DNA of 63,264 nt from Planctomycetota bacterium (lineage in GTDB: Bacteria; Planctomycetota; UBA1135; GCA-002686595). The stretch spans positions 1 to 63,264 of the forward strand of contig VGYZ01000010.1 of assembly GCA_016872795.1 (NCBI GenBank), written 5' to 3'. The notes beneath the pieces were generated by a model. It did no database searches, was not told the DNA's origin, and saw only the letters and a program-made list of their open reading frames with translations. A program made the position numbers and the translations under genes. Below are positions 54,540-63,264 of this stretch, in pieces (within the stretch, counting starts at the first letter, position 1; the number at the start of each line of letters is the position of its first letter).

Positions 54540-54569
54540 CACGGCCCCCCCGAGGGCTCGACGGCCCGC

Positions 54570-54607
54570 AGCGCGCTCGCTGGCCCCGGTTGGCCGGCGA
54601 GCGCGCT
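54570..54607 (+). terminator. Strong hairpin after the protease gene
   Basis: AGCGCGCTCGCTGGCC at 54570-54585 pairs with 54592-54607 over 16 bp with a single G-U pair and a six-base loop, 31 bp after the protease stop. It is followed by TGTGCTTC rather than a T-run. It probably ends the protease transcript. Confidence 0.6.
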
Positions 54608-54625
54608 TGTGCTTCAATGCGTCCC

Positions 54626-54970
54626 ATGACTCCGGTTGAGTTCTTCCATCTGGTGATGGAGCGCATCGAGTCGCATCCGCGCTACGGAACGCTGATGCGC
54701 AACGCCGTGGCGGCACAAGAGGAGTTGGTGCTCAACTACCACACGCACGGCGCCGGACAGCCCTACTGCGTCGCCGTGGGCGTCTACGACGGTGCGATCG
54801 CGCAGCTCGGCATTCTGGGCGAGTTCCGCGAGCTCGCGCACATTCGCGGAGTCGGTCGCGAGGAGGCCGAATGCGAACCTCTGATGAGTCTCTTCGCGGC
54901 GCTGCTGCAGCAACGCTACGAGCTCGCGAGCACGCCGCGCATCTACCTCGCCGGAGCGCCGTTCGAATGA
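54626..54970 (+). CDS. Small conserved-looking protein of unknown function
   Basis: 114 residues, soluble, with no signal peptide or membrane segment. It begins MTPVEFFHLVMERIESHPRY, a helix-like start, followed by a possible strand VLNYHTHGAGQPYCVAVGVYDG and a helical C-terminus. I do not recognise the family. Its reality is supported by the preceding terminator, a coding-like codon pattern, and a 4-nt ATGA overlap with the following gene. A second ATG nine bases upstream (54617) is an alternative start. Confidence 0.65.
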   Translation: MTPVEFFHLVMERIESHPRYGTLMRNAVAAQEELVLNYHTHGAGQPYCVAVGVYDGAIAQLGILGEFRELAHIRGVGREEAECEPLMSLFAALLQQRYELASTPRIYLAGAPFE

Positions 54971-55518
54971 GGGAGCAAGTGAAGCGCTCGCTCGCGCACG
55001 GGCTGCTCGCCTGCGCCGTGCTGGCGGCCGCAAGTGCTTGCACGGCGCCGCATCCCGACGCGCCGCGCGAGTGGATCGAGTTCGGCGCGGGCGTCGCGGA
55101 TCCGACGCGCGGCGCGGCGGTCGACTACGGCGATGCGCTCATGGCGTCGGTGGGCGGCGGCTACGACCTCAACGACGATCCGATCGTCGCCAGCTGGGAG
55201 CTCGGCGCGAATTGGTCGGGGCACGAGCTCGACTCGGGCGCTGGCGACGTGCAGTTGTGGCGCGTGCAGACCGGCGTGCGCGCGCGCGCGCGCCTCGAAG
55301 GCACTCCGCTCGGCGTGCACGCGCGCGCGGGCCTGGAGTGGCGCGACGAGTCGAGCGATGTCCTCGTCGGCGTCGACCAGTGGGGCACCTACGCCGCCGT
55401 CGGCCTCGACTGGTGGTACACACCGTTCGCTTCGCTGGGGCCCGAGCTCCTTTGGTTCCACGGTCAAGAAGACGGCCTCGACGAGATCCGCTTCGCGCTG
55501 CTTGCGCGCCTCTTCTAG
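54967..55518 (+). CDS. Small lipoprotein, probable beta-barrel-like
   Basis: 183 residues from an ATG overlapping the previous stop. The signal peptide ends with lipobox LAAASACTAP (Cys22). The mature protein alternates polar and hydrophobic residues with repeated aromatic pairs (WELGANWSGHELDSG, GLEWRDESSDVLVGVDQW, GLDWWYTPFASLGPELLWF), suggesting an eight-stranded outer-membrane barrel or similar sheet. The function is unknown. Its stop shares the CTAG tetramer with the convergent gene at 55515. Confidence 0.7.
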   Translation: MREQVKRSLAHGLLACAVLAAASACTAPHPDAPREWIEFGAGVADPTRGAAVDYGDALMASVGGGYDLNDDPIVASWELGANWSGHELDSGAGDVQLWRVQTGVRARARLEGTPLGVHARAGLEWRDESSDVLVGVDQWGTYAAVGLDWWYTPFASLGPELLWFHGQEDGLDEIRFALLARLF

Positions 55519-56975
55519 CGCACGCGCCACAGCTCGGCGTCGGCCCAGGCGCGCGAGCGCTCGAGCTCGATGTGCTGCTCGGGCTGCGGAAGCACGGCGC
55601 GGCCGCCGAATGGAAACCACAGGATCCAGCGCTCGCTCGCGGGCGCCGCGCTCCAGCGTTCGTAGAGGCGCGGGTAGACCGAGGGGCGCGTGGGAAGGGC
55701 ACGCGCGCGCAGGCCTGCGTGCAGGAACAGCGCGTGGGGCTCGTTGGTGAAGCCCGCGCCCGCCGGCGGCGCGGCGCGCAGTGCGGCCAGTGCCTCGGAC
55801 GAGCGCCATGCGGCGTTGTCGTAGAGGCCGAGGCCGTCTGACTGTGCGCGCGCGAGCGTGGCGCGCGTGACGACGAACTGCCGCTGCAACGCGAACGCGA
55901 TCCACGCACCGAGCGCCAGCGCAGCGAGTCCGCGCCAGCGTCCACCGAAGAGCTCGTGCGCTCCCACGGCGCCGAGCAGCGCGCCGACCGCATGGGCGGG
56001 CGACAACAGGCGCGCGTCGAGCGGGTCGAACTGTACCCAGTGGCGCAGCACGACGAGGCCGGCGGTGAACGCGAACGGCAACAGTGCGATCGCCAGCTCG
56101 GGACGAGCCGCGCCCCGGCGCAGCAGCGCGAGTGCTCCGAGCACCAGCAGCGCACTCGCGCCCGCGGTGAGCAGGGCTTGCGGCGCGGGCTCGAGCACGA
56201 CGAACTGCTCCAGCGCACAGCGCAGGTCGTAGCTCCAGGAGTCGCTCGCGGGGCCGCGATTCGCCGCTGCGCTCGGCGCGATCAGCGCATTGCGCAGGGC
56301 CCAAGCGAGGACCGGCAGCGCCGCGGCGAGGCCCACCGCCAGAGCGCGCAGCGCCCGTCGCCCGAGCTTGCCACCGTCTCGATCCGCGAGCAGCGCGAGC
56401 GCCACGCAGCCCAAGAGCAGCACTCCGACATAGCGCTGCGCGAGCGCCAGCGCGCAGCAGCAGGCCAGCACGGCCAGCGAGCCGCGCGAGCGTCGCTCGC
56501 CAAAGCGCAGCAGCGCCGCCAGCGCGGCGAGGACCAGCGCGGTGAAGGCCGGCTCGCTCCAGGCCATGGTGGCCGTCGGGAGCGCGATTGCGACCACGGC
56601 GAAGGACGCCACTGCGGCGGTCAGGCGCGAGGCCGTGAGACGCCAGACGATCGCCGCCGCGAGCAGCGCATCCGCCGCGAGGGCCAGCGCGTGCAGGGCG
56701 ACCGCGCGCTCCCCTTGCGCGCAACCGAGGCCGCCTGGGAGCGCGAGCAGGAGCGGCTGCAGCGGTGGCCACAGGACATAGGGCTCCCCCTCGACGCCGA
56801 TCCAGCCGCGGCCCTCGAGCAGGCTCTGAGCCGCCGCGAGGTACTCCGCTCCGTCGCTGTCGAGCCCCGGACCGTGGGAGGCCGAGAGCGCCAGCAGGAG
56901 GGCCACGCCGCACAGGGCGGCGAGCGCCGGGGCGATCCAACCCTTAGGACCGAGGGGCGCCGAGGGCGTCTGCAT
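55515..56975 (-). CDS. GT39/ArnT-like polytopic glycosyltransferase 1
   Basis: 486 residues with 10-12 hydrophobic helices. The first external loop carries DSDGAEYLAAAQSLLEGRGW followed by VLWPPLQPLLLA, equivalent to the catalytic loop of polyprenol-phosphate sugar-dependent transferases (GT-C fold). The soluble C-terminus is short. It presumably transfers a sugar from a lipid carrier onto a protein or lipid at the outer membrane face. It is a distant paralogue of the gene at 58288. They share WPPL and LQRY/AQRY-VGV blocks. It is divergent from the thioredoxin gene at 57173 and converges with the lipoprotein gene. Confidence 0.75.
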   Translation of the reverse strand: MQTPSAPLGPKGWIAPALAALCGVALLLALSASHGPGLDSDGAEYLAAAQSLLEGRGWIGVEGEPYVLWPPLQPLLLALPGGLGCAQGERAVALHALALAADALLAAAIVWRLTASRLTAAVASFAVVAIALPTATMAWSEPAFTALVLAALAALLRFGERRSRGSLAVLACCCALALAQRYVGVLLLGCVALALLADRDGGKLGRRALRALAVGLAAALPVLAWALRNALIAPSAAANRGPASDSWSYDLRCALEQFVVLEPAPQALLTAGASALLVLGALALLRRGAARPELAIALLPFAFTAGLVVLRHWVQFDPLDARLLSPAHAVGALLGAVGAHELFGGRWRGLAALALGAWIAFALQRQFVVTRATLARAQSDGLGLYDNAAWRSSEALAALRAAPPAGAGFTNEPHALFLHAGLRARALPTRPSVYPRLYERWSAAPASERWILWFPFGGRAVLPQPEQHIELERSRAWADAELWRVR

Positions 56976-57172
56976 GGGCGTGAAGCTAGCAGGGGCCGTC
57001 GTGGCGTGCAGGCGCGAGGTGCAGGCTCGGTAAGTTCGTGGGAGCGTGCCTGTGCGCGGCCTGCGGCGGATACCATCTTGCCCGCTGACACCATCACGGG
57101 GCTCGTGCCGCGGCGCGCCGGAGTGCGCGGCGCCCGACCCCGATCGCAGGTACTCAACCCCAAGGATCGTGC

Positions 57173-58186
57173 ATGTTGTTCCCGTTCCGCGCCGCCGCGC
57201 TCTCGCTCGTCGGCTCGCTCTCCCTCGTCGCCCCCTCGCTCGCCAGTGAAGGCTGGGTCGCGGACTTCGACGAGGCCGTCAAGCTCGCCAAGGCCGAGCA
57301 CAAGGACCTGTTCGTCGACTTCACGGGCTCGGACTGGTGCGGCTGGTGCAAGAAGCTCGACGCCGAGGTCTTCTCGAAGGAGGAGTTCCTCAGCGCCGCC
57401 AAGAAGAGCTTTGTGCTCGTGGCGCTCGACTATCCGCGCGCGGAAGCGATCAAGGCCAAGGTGCCCAACCCGCAGCGCAACAAGGAGCTCTCGGAGAAGT
57501 ACGAGATCCAGGGCTTCCCGACGCTGCTCCTCATGACGCCCGAGGGTGAGGTCTTCGGCCAGATGGGCTACGTGCCCGGCGGCCCGGCCGCGTTCGTGCC
57601 CGAGATGGAGAAGATCGTCGCGACCGGCAAGAAGGACCTCGCCGACGCCAAGGCCAAGGTCGCCGAGTACGAGGCGGCCACCGGCGACGACCGCATGGCG
57701 GCTTGGGACAAGCTCGCCGAGGCGCTCGAGAGCCTCTCCTCGGAGAGCGTCGCCGCCAAGCTCTACATCGCCACCGTGCGCAGCGCGCTCGAGTTCGACA
57801 AGGACAACAAAGCCGGTCGCAAGCTGCGCGCCGTCAAGGCGCTGCTCAAGAGCGGCAACGGTGACGAGGCGATCTTCGCCGCGGGCCGCGAGCTCGACAC
57901 GAAGAACGAAAACGGCCTGCTCGAACTGTGCGTCCAGGCGCAGTTCCGCGGCGTGCGCGACGACAACACCGCGCGCGCCGCGCTCACGGCTCTCGAAGGC
58001 CTCAACGCGACCGGCAAGATGGTCGACAAGGCCCTGAACTTCGAGCTGAACTACATGGCCGCCATGTGGTGCTCGCAGCCGCTGAGCGACATCCCGCGCG
58101 CGAAGATCTTCGCCGCCAAGGCCAAGGAGATCGGCAACGAGGACCCCGAGGCGATCGGCGCCCTCGACCAGATCCTCGCCCAGTGA
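57173..58186 (+). CDS. Exported thioredoxin-like protein with helical C-terminal half
   Basis: 337 residues with a signal peptide (cut near PSLAS). The N-terminal thioredoxin domain (about 28-145) holds the active site DWCGWCKKL (CxxC, Cys57 and Cys60) and the cis-proline region GFPTLLLM. The remaining half (about 155-337) is helical with TPR-like character. It resembles planctomycete proteins of the thioredoxin_7/DUF255-like kind acting in the periplasm on disulfides. 197 bp separate it from the divergent GT-C gene, and TACCAT at 57071-57076 is a possible -10. It is followed by a strong hairpin. Confidence 0.85.
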   Translation: MLFPFRAAALSLVGSLSLVAPSLASEGWVADFDEAVKLAKAEHKDLFVDFTGSDWCGWCKKLDAEVFSKEEFLSAAKKSFVLVALDYPRAEAIKAKVPNPQRNKELSEKYEIQGFPTLLLMTPEGEVFGQMGYVPGGPAAFVPEMEKIVATGKKDLADAKAKVAEYEAATGDDRMAAWDKLAEALESLSSESVAAKLYIATVRSALEFDKDNKAGRKLRAVKALLKSGNGDEAIFAAGRELDTKNENGLLELCVQAQFRGVRDDNTARAALTALEGLNATGKMVDKALNFELNYMAAMWCSQPLSDIPRAKIFAAKAKEIGNEDPEAIGALDQILAQ

Positions 58187-58223
58187 CCGCGGCGGGCGAG
58201 TGTGCCCGCAGCTCCAAAACCAA

Positions 58224-58258
58224 GCAGCCTCGGCCGCGCCTCGCGCGGTCGAGGCTGC
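58224..58258 (+). terminator. Strong hairpin after the thioredoxin-like gene
   Basis: GCAGCCTCGGCCGCG (58224-58238) pairs with CGCGGTCGAGGCTGC (58244-58258) over 15 bp with one G-U pair and a five-base loop, 38 bp after the stop. It is preceded by CAAAACC and followed by GCTGCTTGTGG. No T-run is present, but the stem is stable. Confidence 0.6.
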
Positions 58259-58270
58259 GCTGCTTGTGGC

Positions 58271-58276
58271 TACACT
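58271..58276 (+). promoter_or_regulatory. Candidate -10 element (TACACT) near the gene at 58288
   Basis: GGCTACACTGACC ends only a few bases before the ATG at 58288, so transcription would start almost at the start codon and give a nearly leaderless message. The same core occurs upstream of gltA and glnS. No -35 is evident. Confidence 0.25.
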
Positions 58277-58287
58277 GACCTTCGCCC

Positions 58288-59751
58288 ATGGCGCCCGCAA
58301 ACCGCCGCGACTCGCTCGCCTGTGCCGCGTTCGTGCTCGTGGCGGCGCTGGGCGCGGTGTTCGCCAGCGCGCGCGCGAGCTCGCTCTATGGGCTCGGCGT
58401 CGACGGCGACGCGGCGTGGCACCTCTCCGCCGGCGCGAGCCTCGCGCGCGGCGAGGGGCTCGTCACCTGCCTTGGCGAAGTCTTCTCGCTCTGGCCGCCG
58501 CTGTATCCGGCCGTCATGGCCGCGCTCGAGTGGTGCGGGCTCGATGTGCTCGACGCGCTCCGTGTGCTGCACCTCGCGGCGCTCGCCGTGAGCATCGCCC
58601 TGTCGGCGCGGCTCGCCTGGCGCGTCGCGGGTTCGCACCTCGCTGCCGTCGCGACCGCGGGCTCGCTGGCGCTCTCGTCGCGCATGCACGAATACACCGT
58701 GCAGGTCGTCTCGGAGACATTCTTCCTGCCGCTGGTGCTCGGCGCGCTCTCCGTTGCGCTCGCACTGCAGCGCGAGTTCACGCGCAGCCGCTTCGCGTGG
58801 CTCGTGGTCTTGAGCGCGCTCGCATGCCTGCAGCGCTACCTCGGAGTCGCGCTGGTACTGTCCGTTGCGCTGCTCGCGCTCGCGCGGCCCGAGTGGGGGA
58901 GCCTCGCCCAACGCGCGCGCCGCGTCGCCGTCTACGCGGCGGTTTCGCTCGCGCCCCTCGCGCTGTGGTTCCTGCGCAACCGCTCGCTCGAGTCGAGCTG
59001 GACCGGCGGCCGCGACGAGACTCCGCAGGGCTTCTCCGAGGCCCTGACCGCGGCCGCGGCGACCGTGCGCGGTTGGGCCGAGCCCGCGACGGCCACTTGG
59101 CTCGGCTGGGCCGTGGTGCTGGGGCTGTGCGTCTCGGTCGCGGCGCTCGCGCTCCAGCGTCGGGAGGTGCGCGGCGCGCTGGCGCTGCTCGCGGCCTTCG
59201 CCGCGCTGTACGCGACGCTGCTCGTGGCGCTCGCCTCGAACCTGGTGCTCGATCCAATCGGCGATCGGCTGCTGCTGCCCGCGCTGCCCGTGCTCGCGAT
59301 CGTCGGCTGGAGCGCGCTGTTCGCCCTCGGCGGGGTGCCTTCGCTCGCTGGCTGCGTGCTCGTCGCACTGGCATGGCTCGACGCAACTCCGCGCACGGGC
59401 GAGCGCATCGAGCACTGGCGGGCCGAGGGCGCGGGCGGCTTCCACACGCGGCTGTGGCAGGAGCACCCCGTGACGATCGTGCTGCGCGAGGCGAGCTTGG
59501 ACGGGCCGTGCTGGTCGAACGGCCCCGAGCTCGTGTGGCTCGAGAAGGGGATCGAGGTGCGCTTCCTGCGCGGGGGCGCGAAGGCGTGGGAGCGCGCGGG
59601 AGAGGCGGCGGCGCACTCCGGCGGCTCGTTGGCGTGGTTCCAGGACAACGCCCGTCCCGCGGCCTTCCCCGAGGTCCTCGCGCGGCATGTGCAGCTCGAA
59701 CCGCTCGCGGCCGTGCGCGACGGTCTGCTCCTGCGCCTCGCGCCTCGCTGA
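58288..59751 (+). CDS. GT39/ArnT-like polytopic glycosyltransferase 2
   Basis: 487 residues, 10-12 hydrophobic helices, paralogous in plan to the protein at 55515. The first external loop is GVDGDAAWHLSAGASLARGEG followed by LWPPLYPAVMA, with the expected acidic residues of GT-C enzymes. LQRYLGVALVL and LDPIGDRLLLPALPVLAI are family-like. The C-terminal soluble part is about 100 residues. It is expected to move a sugar from a lipid carrier to an acceptor outside the membrane. The ATG at 58288 starts just before the first helix and follows a hairpin by 29 bp. Confidence 0.75.
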   Translation: MAPANRRDSLACAAFVLVAALGAVFASARASSLYGLGVDGDAAWHLSAGASLARGEGLVTCLGEVFSLWPPLYPAVMAALEWCGLDVLDALRVLHLAALAVSIALSARLAWRVAGSHLAAVATAGSLALSSRMHEYTVQVVSETFFLPLVLGALSVALALQREFTRSRFAWLVVLSALACLQRYLGVALVLSVALLALARPEWGSLAQRARRVAVYAAVSLAPLALWFLRNRSLESSWTGGRDETPQGFSEALTAAAATVRGWAEPATATWLGWAVVLGLCVSVAALALQRREVRGALALLAAFAALYATLLVALASNLVLDPIGDRLLLPALPVLAIVGWSALFALGGVPSLAGCVLVALAWLDATPRTGERIEHWRAEGAGGFHTRLWQEHPVTIVLREASLDGPCWSNGPELVWLEKGIEVRFLRGGAKAWERAGEAAAHSGGSLAWFQDNARPAAFPEVLARHVQLEPLAAVRDGLLLRLAPR

Positions 59752-59768
59752 AGGGGCCTGAGGCTCGC

Positions 59769-59774
59769 TACAGT
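59769..59774 (+). promoter_or_regulatory. Candidate -10 element (TACAGT) for glnS
   Basis: GGCTCGCTACAGTTCGCC lies 39 bp before the ATG and shares eleven bases (GGCTCGCTACA) with the element before gltA (18226-18237 region). No clear -35 hexamer is seen. The assignment rests on the shared motif alone. Confidence 0.3.
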
Positions 59775-59812
59775 TCGCCGTCTCGCCCCCCAAAAGGCGA
59801 GACCCACGCGCC

Positions 59813-61531
<1,719 letters not shown>

Positions 61532-61557
61532 CTCGGCCACGCCGAATCCGGGACATG

Positions 61558-61591
61558 CGCGGGCGCGGTACCTTGACGGGCCGCGCCCGCG
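61558..61591 (+). terminator. Hairpin after glnS
   Basis: CGCGGGCGCGG (61558-61568) pairs perfectly over 11 bp with CCGCGCCCGCG (61581-61591), with a 12-base loop, 27 bp after the glnS stop, and is followed by TTCCTT. It also lies just upstream of the next ATG at 61607. Confidence 0.6.
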
Positions 61592-61606
61592 TTCCTTGGA
61601 TGGCCG

Positions 61607-63223
61607 ATGCAACCTCCAGAGTCTTTCGTGCGCAATGTCCTCATTCTCGGCTCGGGCCGCAGCGGCACGAGCATGGTCGCCGGCATGCTCGCCGACGCGG
61701 GGTGGTTCGTGGGCGCGCGTCCCTACCCGCCGCGCTCGTCGAACCCCAAGGGCTTCTTCGAGTCGCCGGATGTCAACGGGGTGAACGAGCTGCTCCTGTC
61801 CGAGGTCGTGCCGGCCTCGGAGCGCATGGGGCCGTGGCAGCGCTGGCTGGCGTGGTTGCCCGAGGGCGTCGAGTGCGCGAGCTCGCCGCGCGTCGAGCGC
61901 AGACTCGCGCAGCTCGTGGCGCAGAAGCCGTGGTGCTTCAAGGACCCGCGCCTGTGCTACACGCTGCCAATGTGGCGTCCGCACATCGGGAACGCCGGAC
62001 TCGTGTGCGTGTTCCGCGACCCGGCCGTCACCGCGCGCAGCATCGTCAAGGAGTGCGCGCAGGAAGACTACCTCGCGAGCCTGCGGATGACCGAGGAGCG
62101 CGCGCTCGCGGCGTGGACCGCCATGTACCGCCGCATCCTCGATCGCCATCGCCACGAGGGCGAGTGGCTGTTCTTGAACTACGAGCAGCTGCTCGATGCC
62201 TCCGGCCAGCGCCGACTCGAGGAGTTCGTCGGAGCGCCGATTTCGCGCGCCTTTCCGCAGGCCGAGCTGCGCCGCACGCACAGCGAAGAGGCACTGCCGG
62301 AGGGTGTCGCCCGCGCCTACGGGGAGCTGTGCGAGCTCGCCGGACACACGGCGGAACGGCGCGCCCGGCGCGCCCCGCTGCCTGCGCGCCAGAGCGAGGC
62401 GCGCACGGCGTTGCAGCTCGCTGTGGAGCAGCTCGCAGCGAGGCGACCGGCGTTGCGCGCCAGCCTGCTAGGCGCGTCGACGCCCGAAGCAATCGAACAG
62501 CGCGTTCGCGCCAGCGCGGGCGCGACATCGAATGTGTCCGAGGACCGCGCAGCGCTCGACGGACGATGGCCGTCCTTGGCACTGTGGGAGCGCACGCTGC
62601 GCGAGCTCGGAAGTCAGGAACTCGGTGCGCTCGAGGCCACGGGGCAATCTGCCGCGGCGGAAGCGCTCGTCGGCGCGGTCCGTGGCGCGCTGGCGGAGCT
62701 CGTCGACATCTGGCAGCGCGAGGAGCGCATCGCGCGCCACGAACGCGCGGTCGCTGGCGTCCCGTGGCCGATCGCGAGCCGCGCCGCACGGCGAGTGCTC
62801 GCCTGGCCCGTGTGGGAGAGCGAGGCGCTCGAGGCCTTCCTGCGCGCTCGAGTCGAGCCCCTGCTCGGCCCCGAAGCGCCGGCGCTGTGTCTGCGCCATG
62901 ATGCCGCGCACGATGGGGGCGTCGAGGCCGCGCTCGCGGCGCTCGAGCGAGCCTATGCGCGCGCCTTTCCGGAGGCTCCGGAGCTGGAAGTGGTGCTCTT
63001 GCAGGAGCCCATCCCGCGCGACGAGCTGGCGCGCGTCGGGCTCGCCGTCGATGCGGCGCTCGAGCCACTCGCGGACACCGACAACCTGCGCCGCGCCTGG
63101 CTGCTCGGCACCGGCGCGCCGTTGCGGCGCGAGGACAACGGCGCGCCGTTGCGGCGCGAGGACAACGGCGCGCCGTTGCGGCGCGAGGACAACGGCGCGC
63201 CGTTGCGGCGCGACGCTCGCTGA
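61607..63223 (+). CDS. Sulfotransferase-like protein with long unassigned C-terminal half
   Basis: 538 residues. The N-terminal 240 residues have the PAPS 5'-phosphosulfate loop LGSGRSGTSMVAGML (14-28) and a CVFRDPAVTARSIVKE segment matching the 3'-phosphate-binding motif, as in carbohydrate sulfotransferases. NPKGFFES is also family-like. The second half (about 260-500) is Ala/Glu/Arg-rich and unassigned; LCLRHDAAHDGGVEAAL to LVVLLQEPIP-type strands suggests another fold, possibly a nucleotide-binding one. The last 36 residues are encoded by a 27-bp minisatellite (GAPLRREDN repeats). The likely role is sulfation of a surface glycan. Confidence 0.75.
   Translation: MQPPESFVRNVLILGSGRSGTSMVAGMLADAGWFVGARPYPPRSSNPKGFFESPDVNGVNELLLSEVVPASERMGPWQRWLAWLPEGVECASSPRVERRLAQLVAQKPWCFKDPRLCYTLPMWRPHIGNAGLVCVFRDPAVTARSIVKECAQEDYLASLRMTEERALAAWTAMYRRILDRHRHEGEWLFLNYEQLLDASGQRRLEEFVGAPISRAFPQAELRRTHSEEALPEGVARAYGELCELAGHTAERRARRAPLPARQSEARTALQLAVEQLAARRPALRASLLGASTPEAIEQRVRASAGATSNVSEDRAALDGRWPSLALWERTLRELGSQELGALEATGQSAAAEALVGAVRGALAELVDIWQREERIARHERAVAGVPWPIASRAARRVLAWPVWESEALEAFLRARVEPLLGPEAPALCLRHDAAHDGGVEAALAALERAYARAFPEAPELEVVLLQEPIPRDELARVGLAVDAALEPLADTDNLRRAWLLGTGAPLRREDNGAPLRREDNGAPLRREDNGAPLRRDAR
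63113..63213 (+). repeat. 27-bp tandem repeat, 3.7 copies, inside the coding end
   Basis: Copies at 63113-63139, 63140-63166 and 63167-63193 are identical, with a 20-base partial copy at 63194-63213. Each encodes GAPLRREDN and contains the palindrome GGCGCGCC. The unit keeps the frame, so copy-number change would alter the length of the C-terminus without frameshift. Confidence 0.92.
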
Positions 63224-63264
63224 GCGCGATGCGGCCCGCGCTGGCTTTCCGCGCCCGCGATCAG

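Overview
The window is about 63 kb of roughly 70% GC bacterial chromosome, densely coded on both strands. No rRNA, tRNA, CRISPR array or intact mobile element was seen. A Planctomycetota-like origin is the best inference. It rests on ECF sigma genes coupled to a membrane kinase or anti-sigma-like partner, several membrane-anchored carboxypeptidase-regulatory-like (CpD) repeat proteins, paired FG-GAP proteins, a secreted protease with a cysteine-containing C-terminal domain I recall from related high-GC planctomycetes, and a MamK-like actin. No universal marker gene settles the phylum; glnS and gltA are the best ones to place.

Layout. 1-5.9 kb: end of a PrmA-like methyltransferase, two redox proteins, an ECF sigma factor coupled to a large membrane CpD protein, and an anchored TPR protein. 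5.9-15 kb: three gene-poor patches (5940-6462, 8419-9390, 14160-14939) hold decayed mobile-element and host-gene fragments; between them lie two anchored or secreted proteins and an ECF sigma-Ser/Thr kinase pair. 15-18 kb: sugar-precursor operon (GT2, nucleotide-sugar dehydrogenase, epimerase). 18-23 kb: citrate synthase, then a sugar kinase-like gene, a sodium:solute symporter and a lipoprotein in overlapping order. 23-29 kb (minus): five tightly coupled genes for a DapB/Ord-like dehydrogenase, a BioF-like synthase, a LysA-like decarboxylase, a serine hydrolase and an anchored CpD protein. 29-38 kb (plus): ABC ATPase-permease fusion, PDZ lipoprotein, two FG-GAP proteins, HD hydrolase and beta-helix/PA14-like protein, chained by start-stop overlaps. 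38-41.6 kb (minus): lipid-linked sugar flippase between two SGNH hydrolases. 41.7-44 kb: NatAB-type ABC exporter. 44-47 kb: HDOD protein, GGDEF-like protein without the catalytic motif, and MamK-like actin. 47-63 kb: peptidase-like secreted protein, DcuC/YfcC carrier, DUF983 protein, MATE-like transporter, 7Fe ferredoxin, secreted trypsin-like protease, two related polytopic glycosyltransferase-like proteins flanking a secreted thioredoxin, glutaminyl-tRNA synthetase and a sulfotransferase-like protein ending in a minisatellite.

Genes that appear to work together: sigma factors with their coupled membrane partners; GT2-dehydrogenase-epimerase and flippase-SGNH sets in surface polysaccharide; the five-gene minus operon as an uncharacterised amino-ketone/amine pathway; and HDOD/pseudo-GGDEF/MamK-like as a possible cytoskeletal module. 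The last two are the best candidates for an undescribed system. Sequence-wide, the tetramer ACGT looks depleted and replaced by ATGT/ACAT, against the strong G/C wobble preference.
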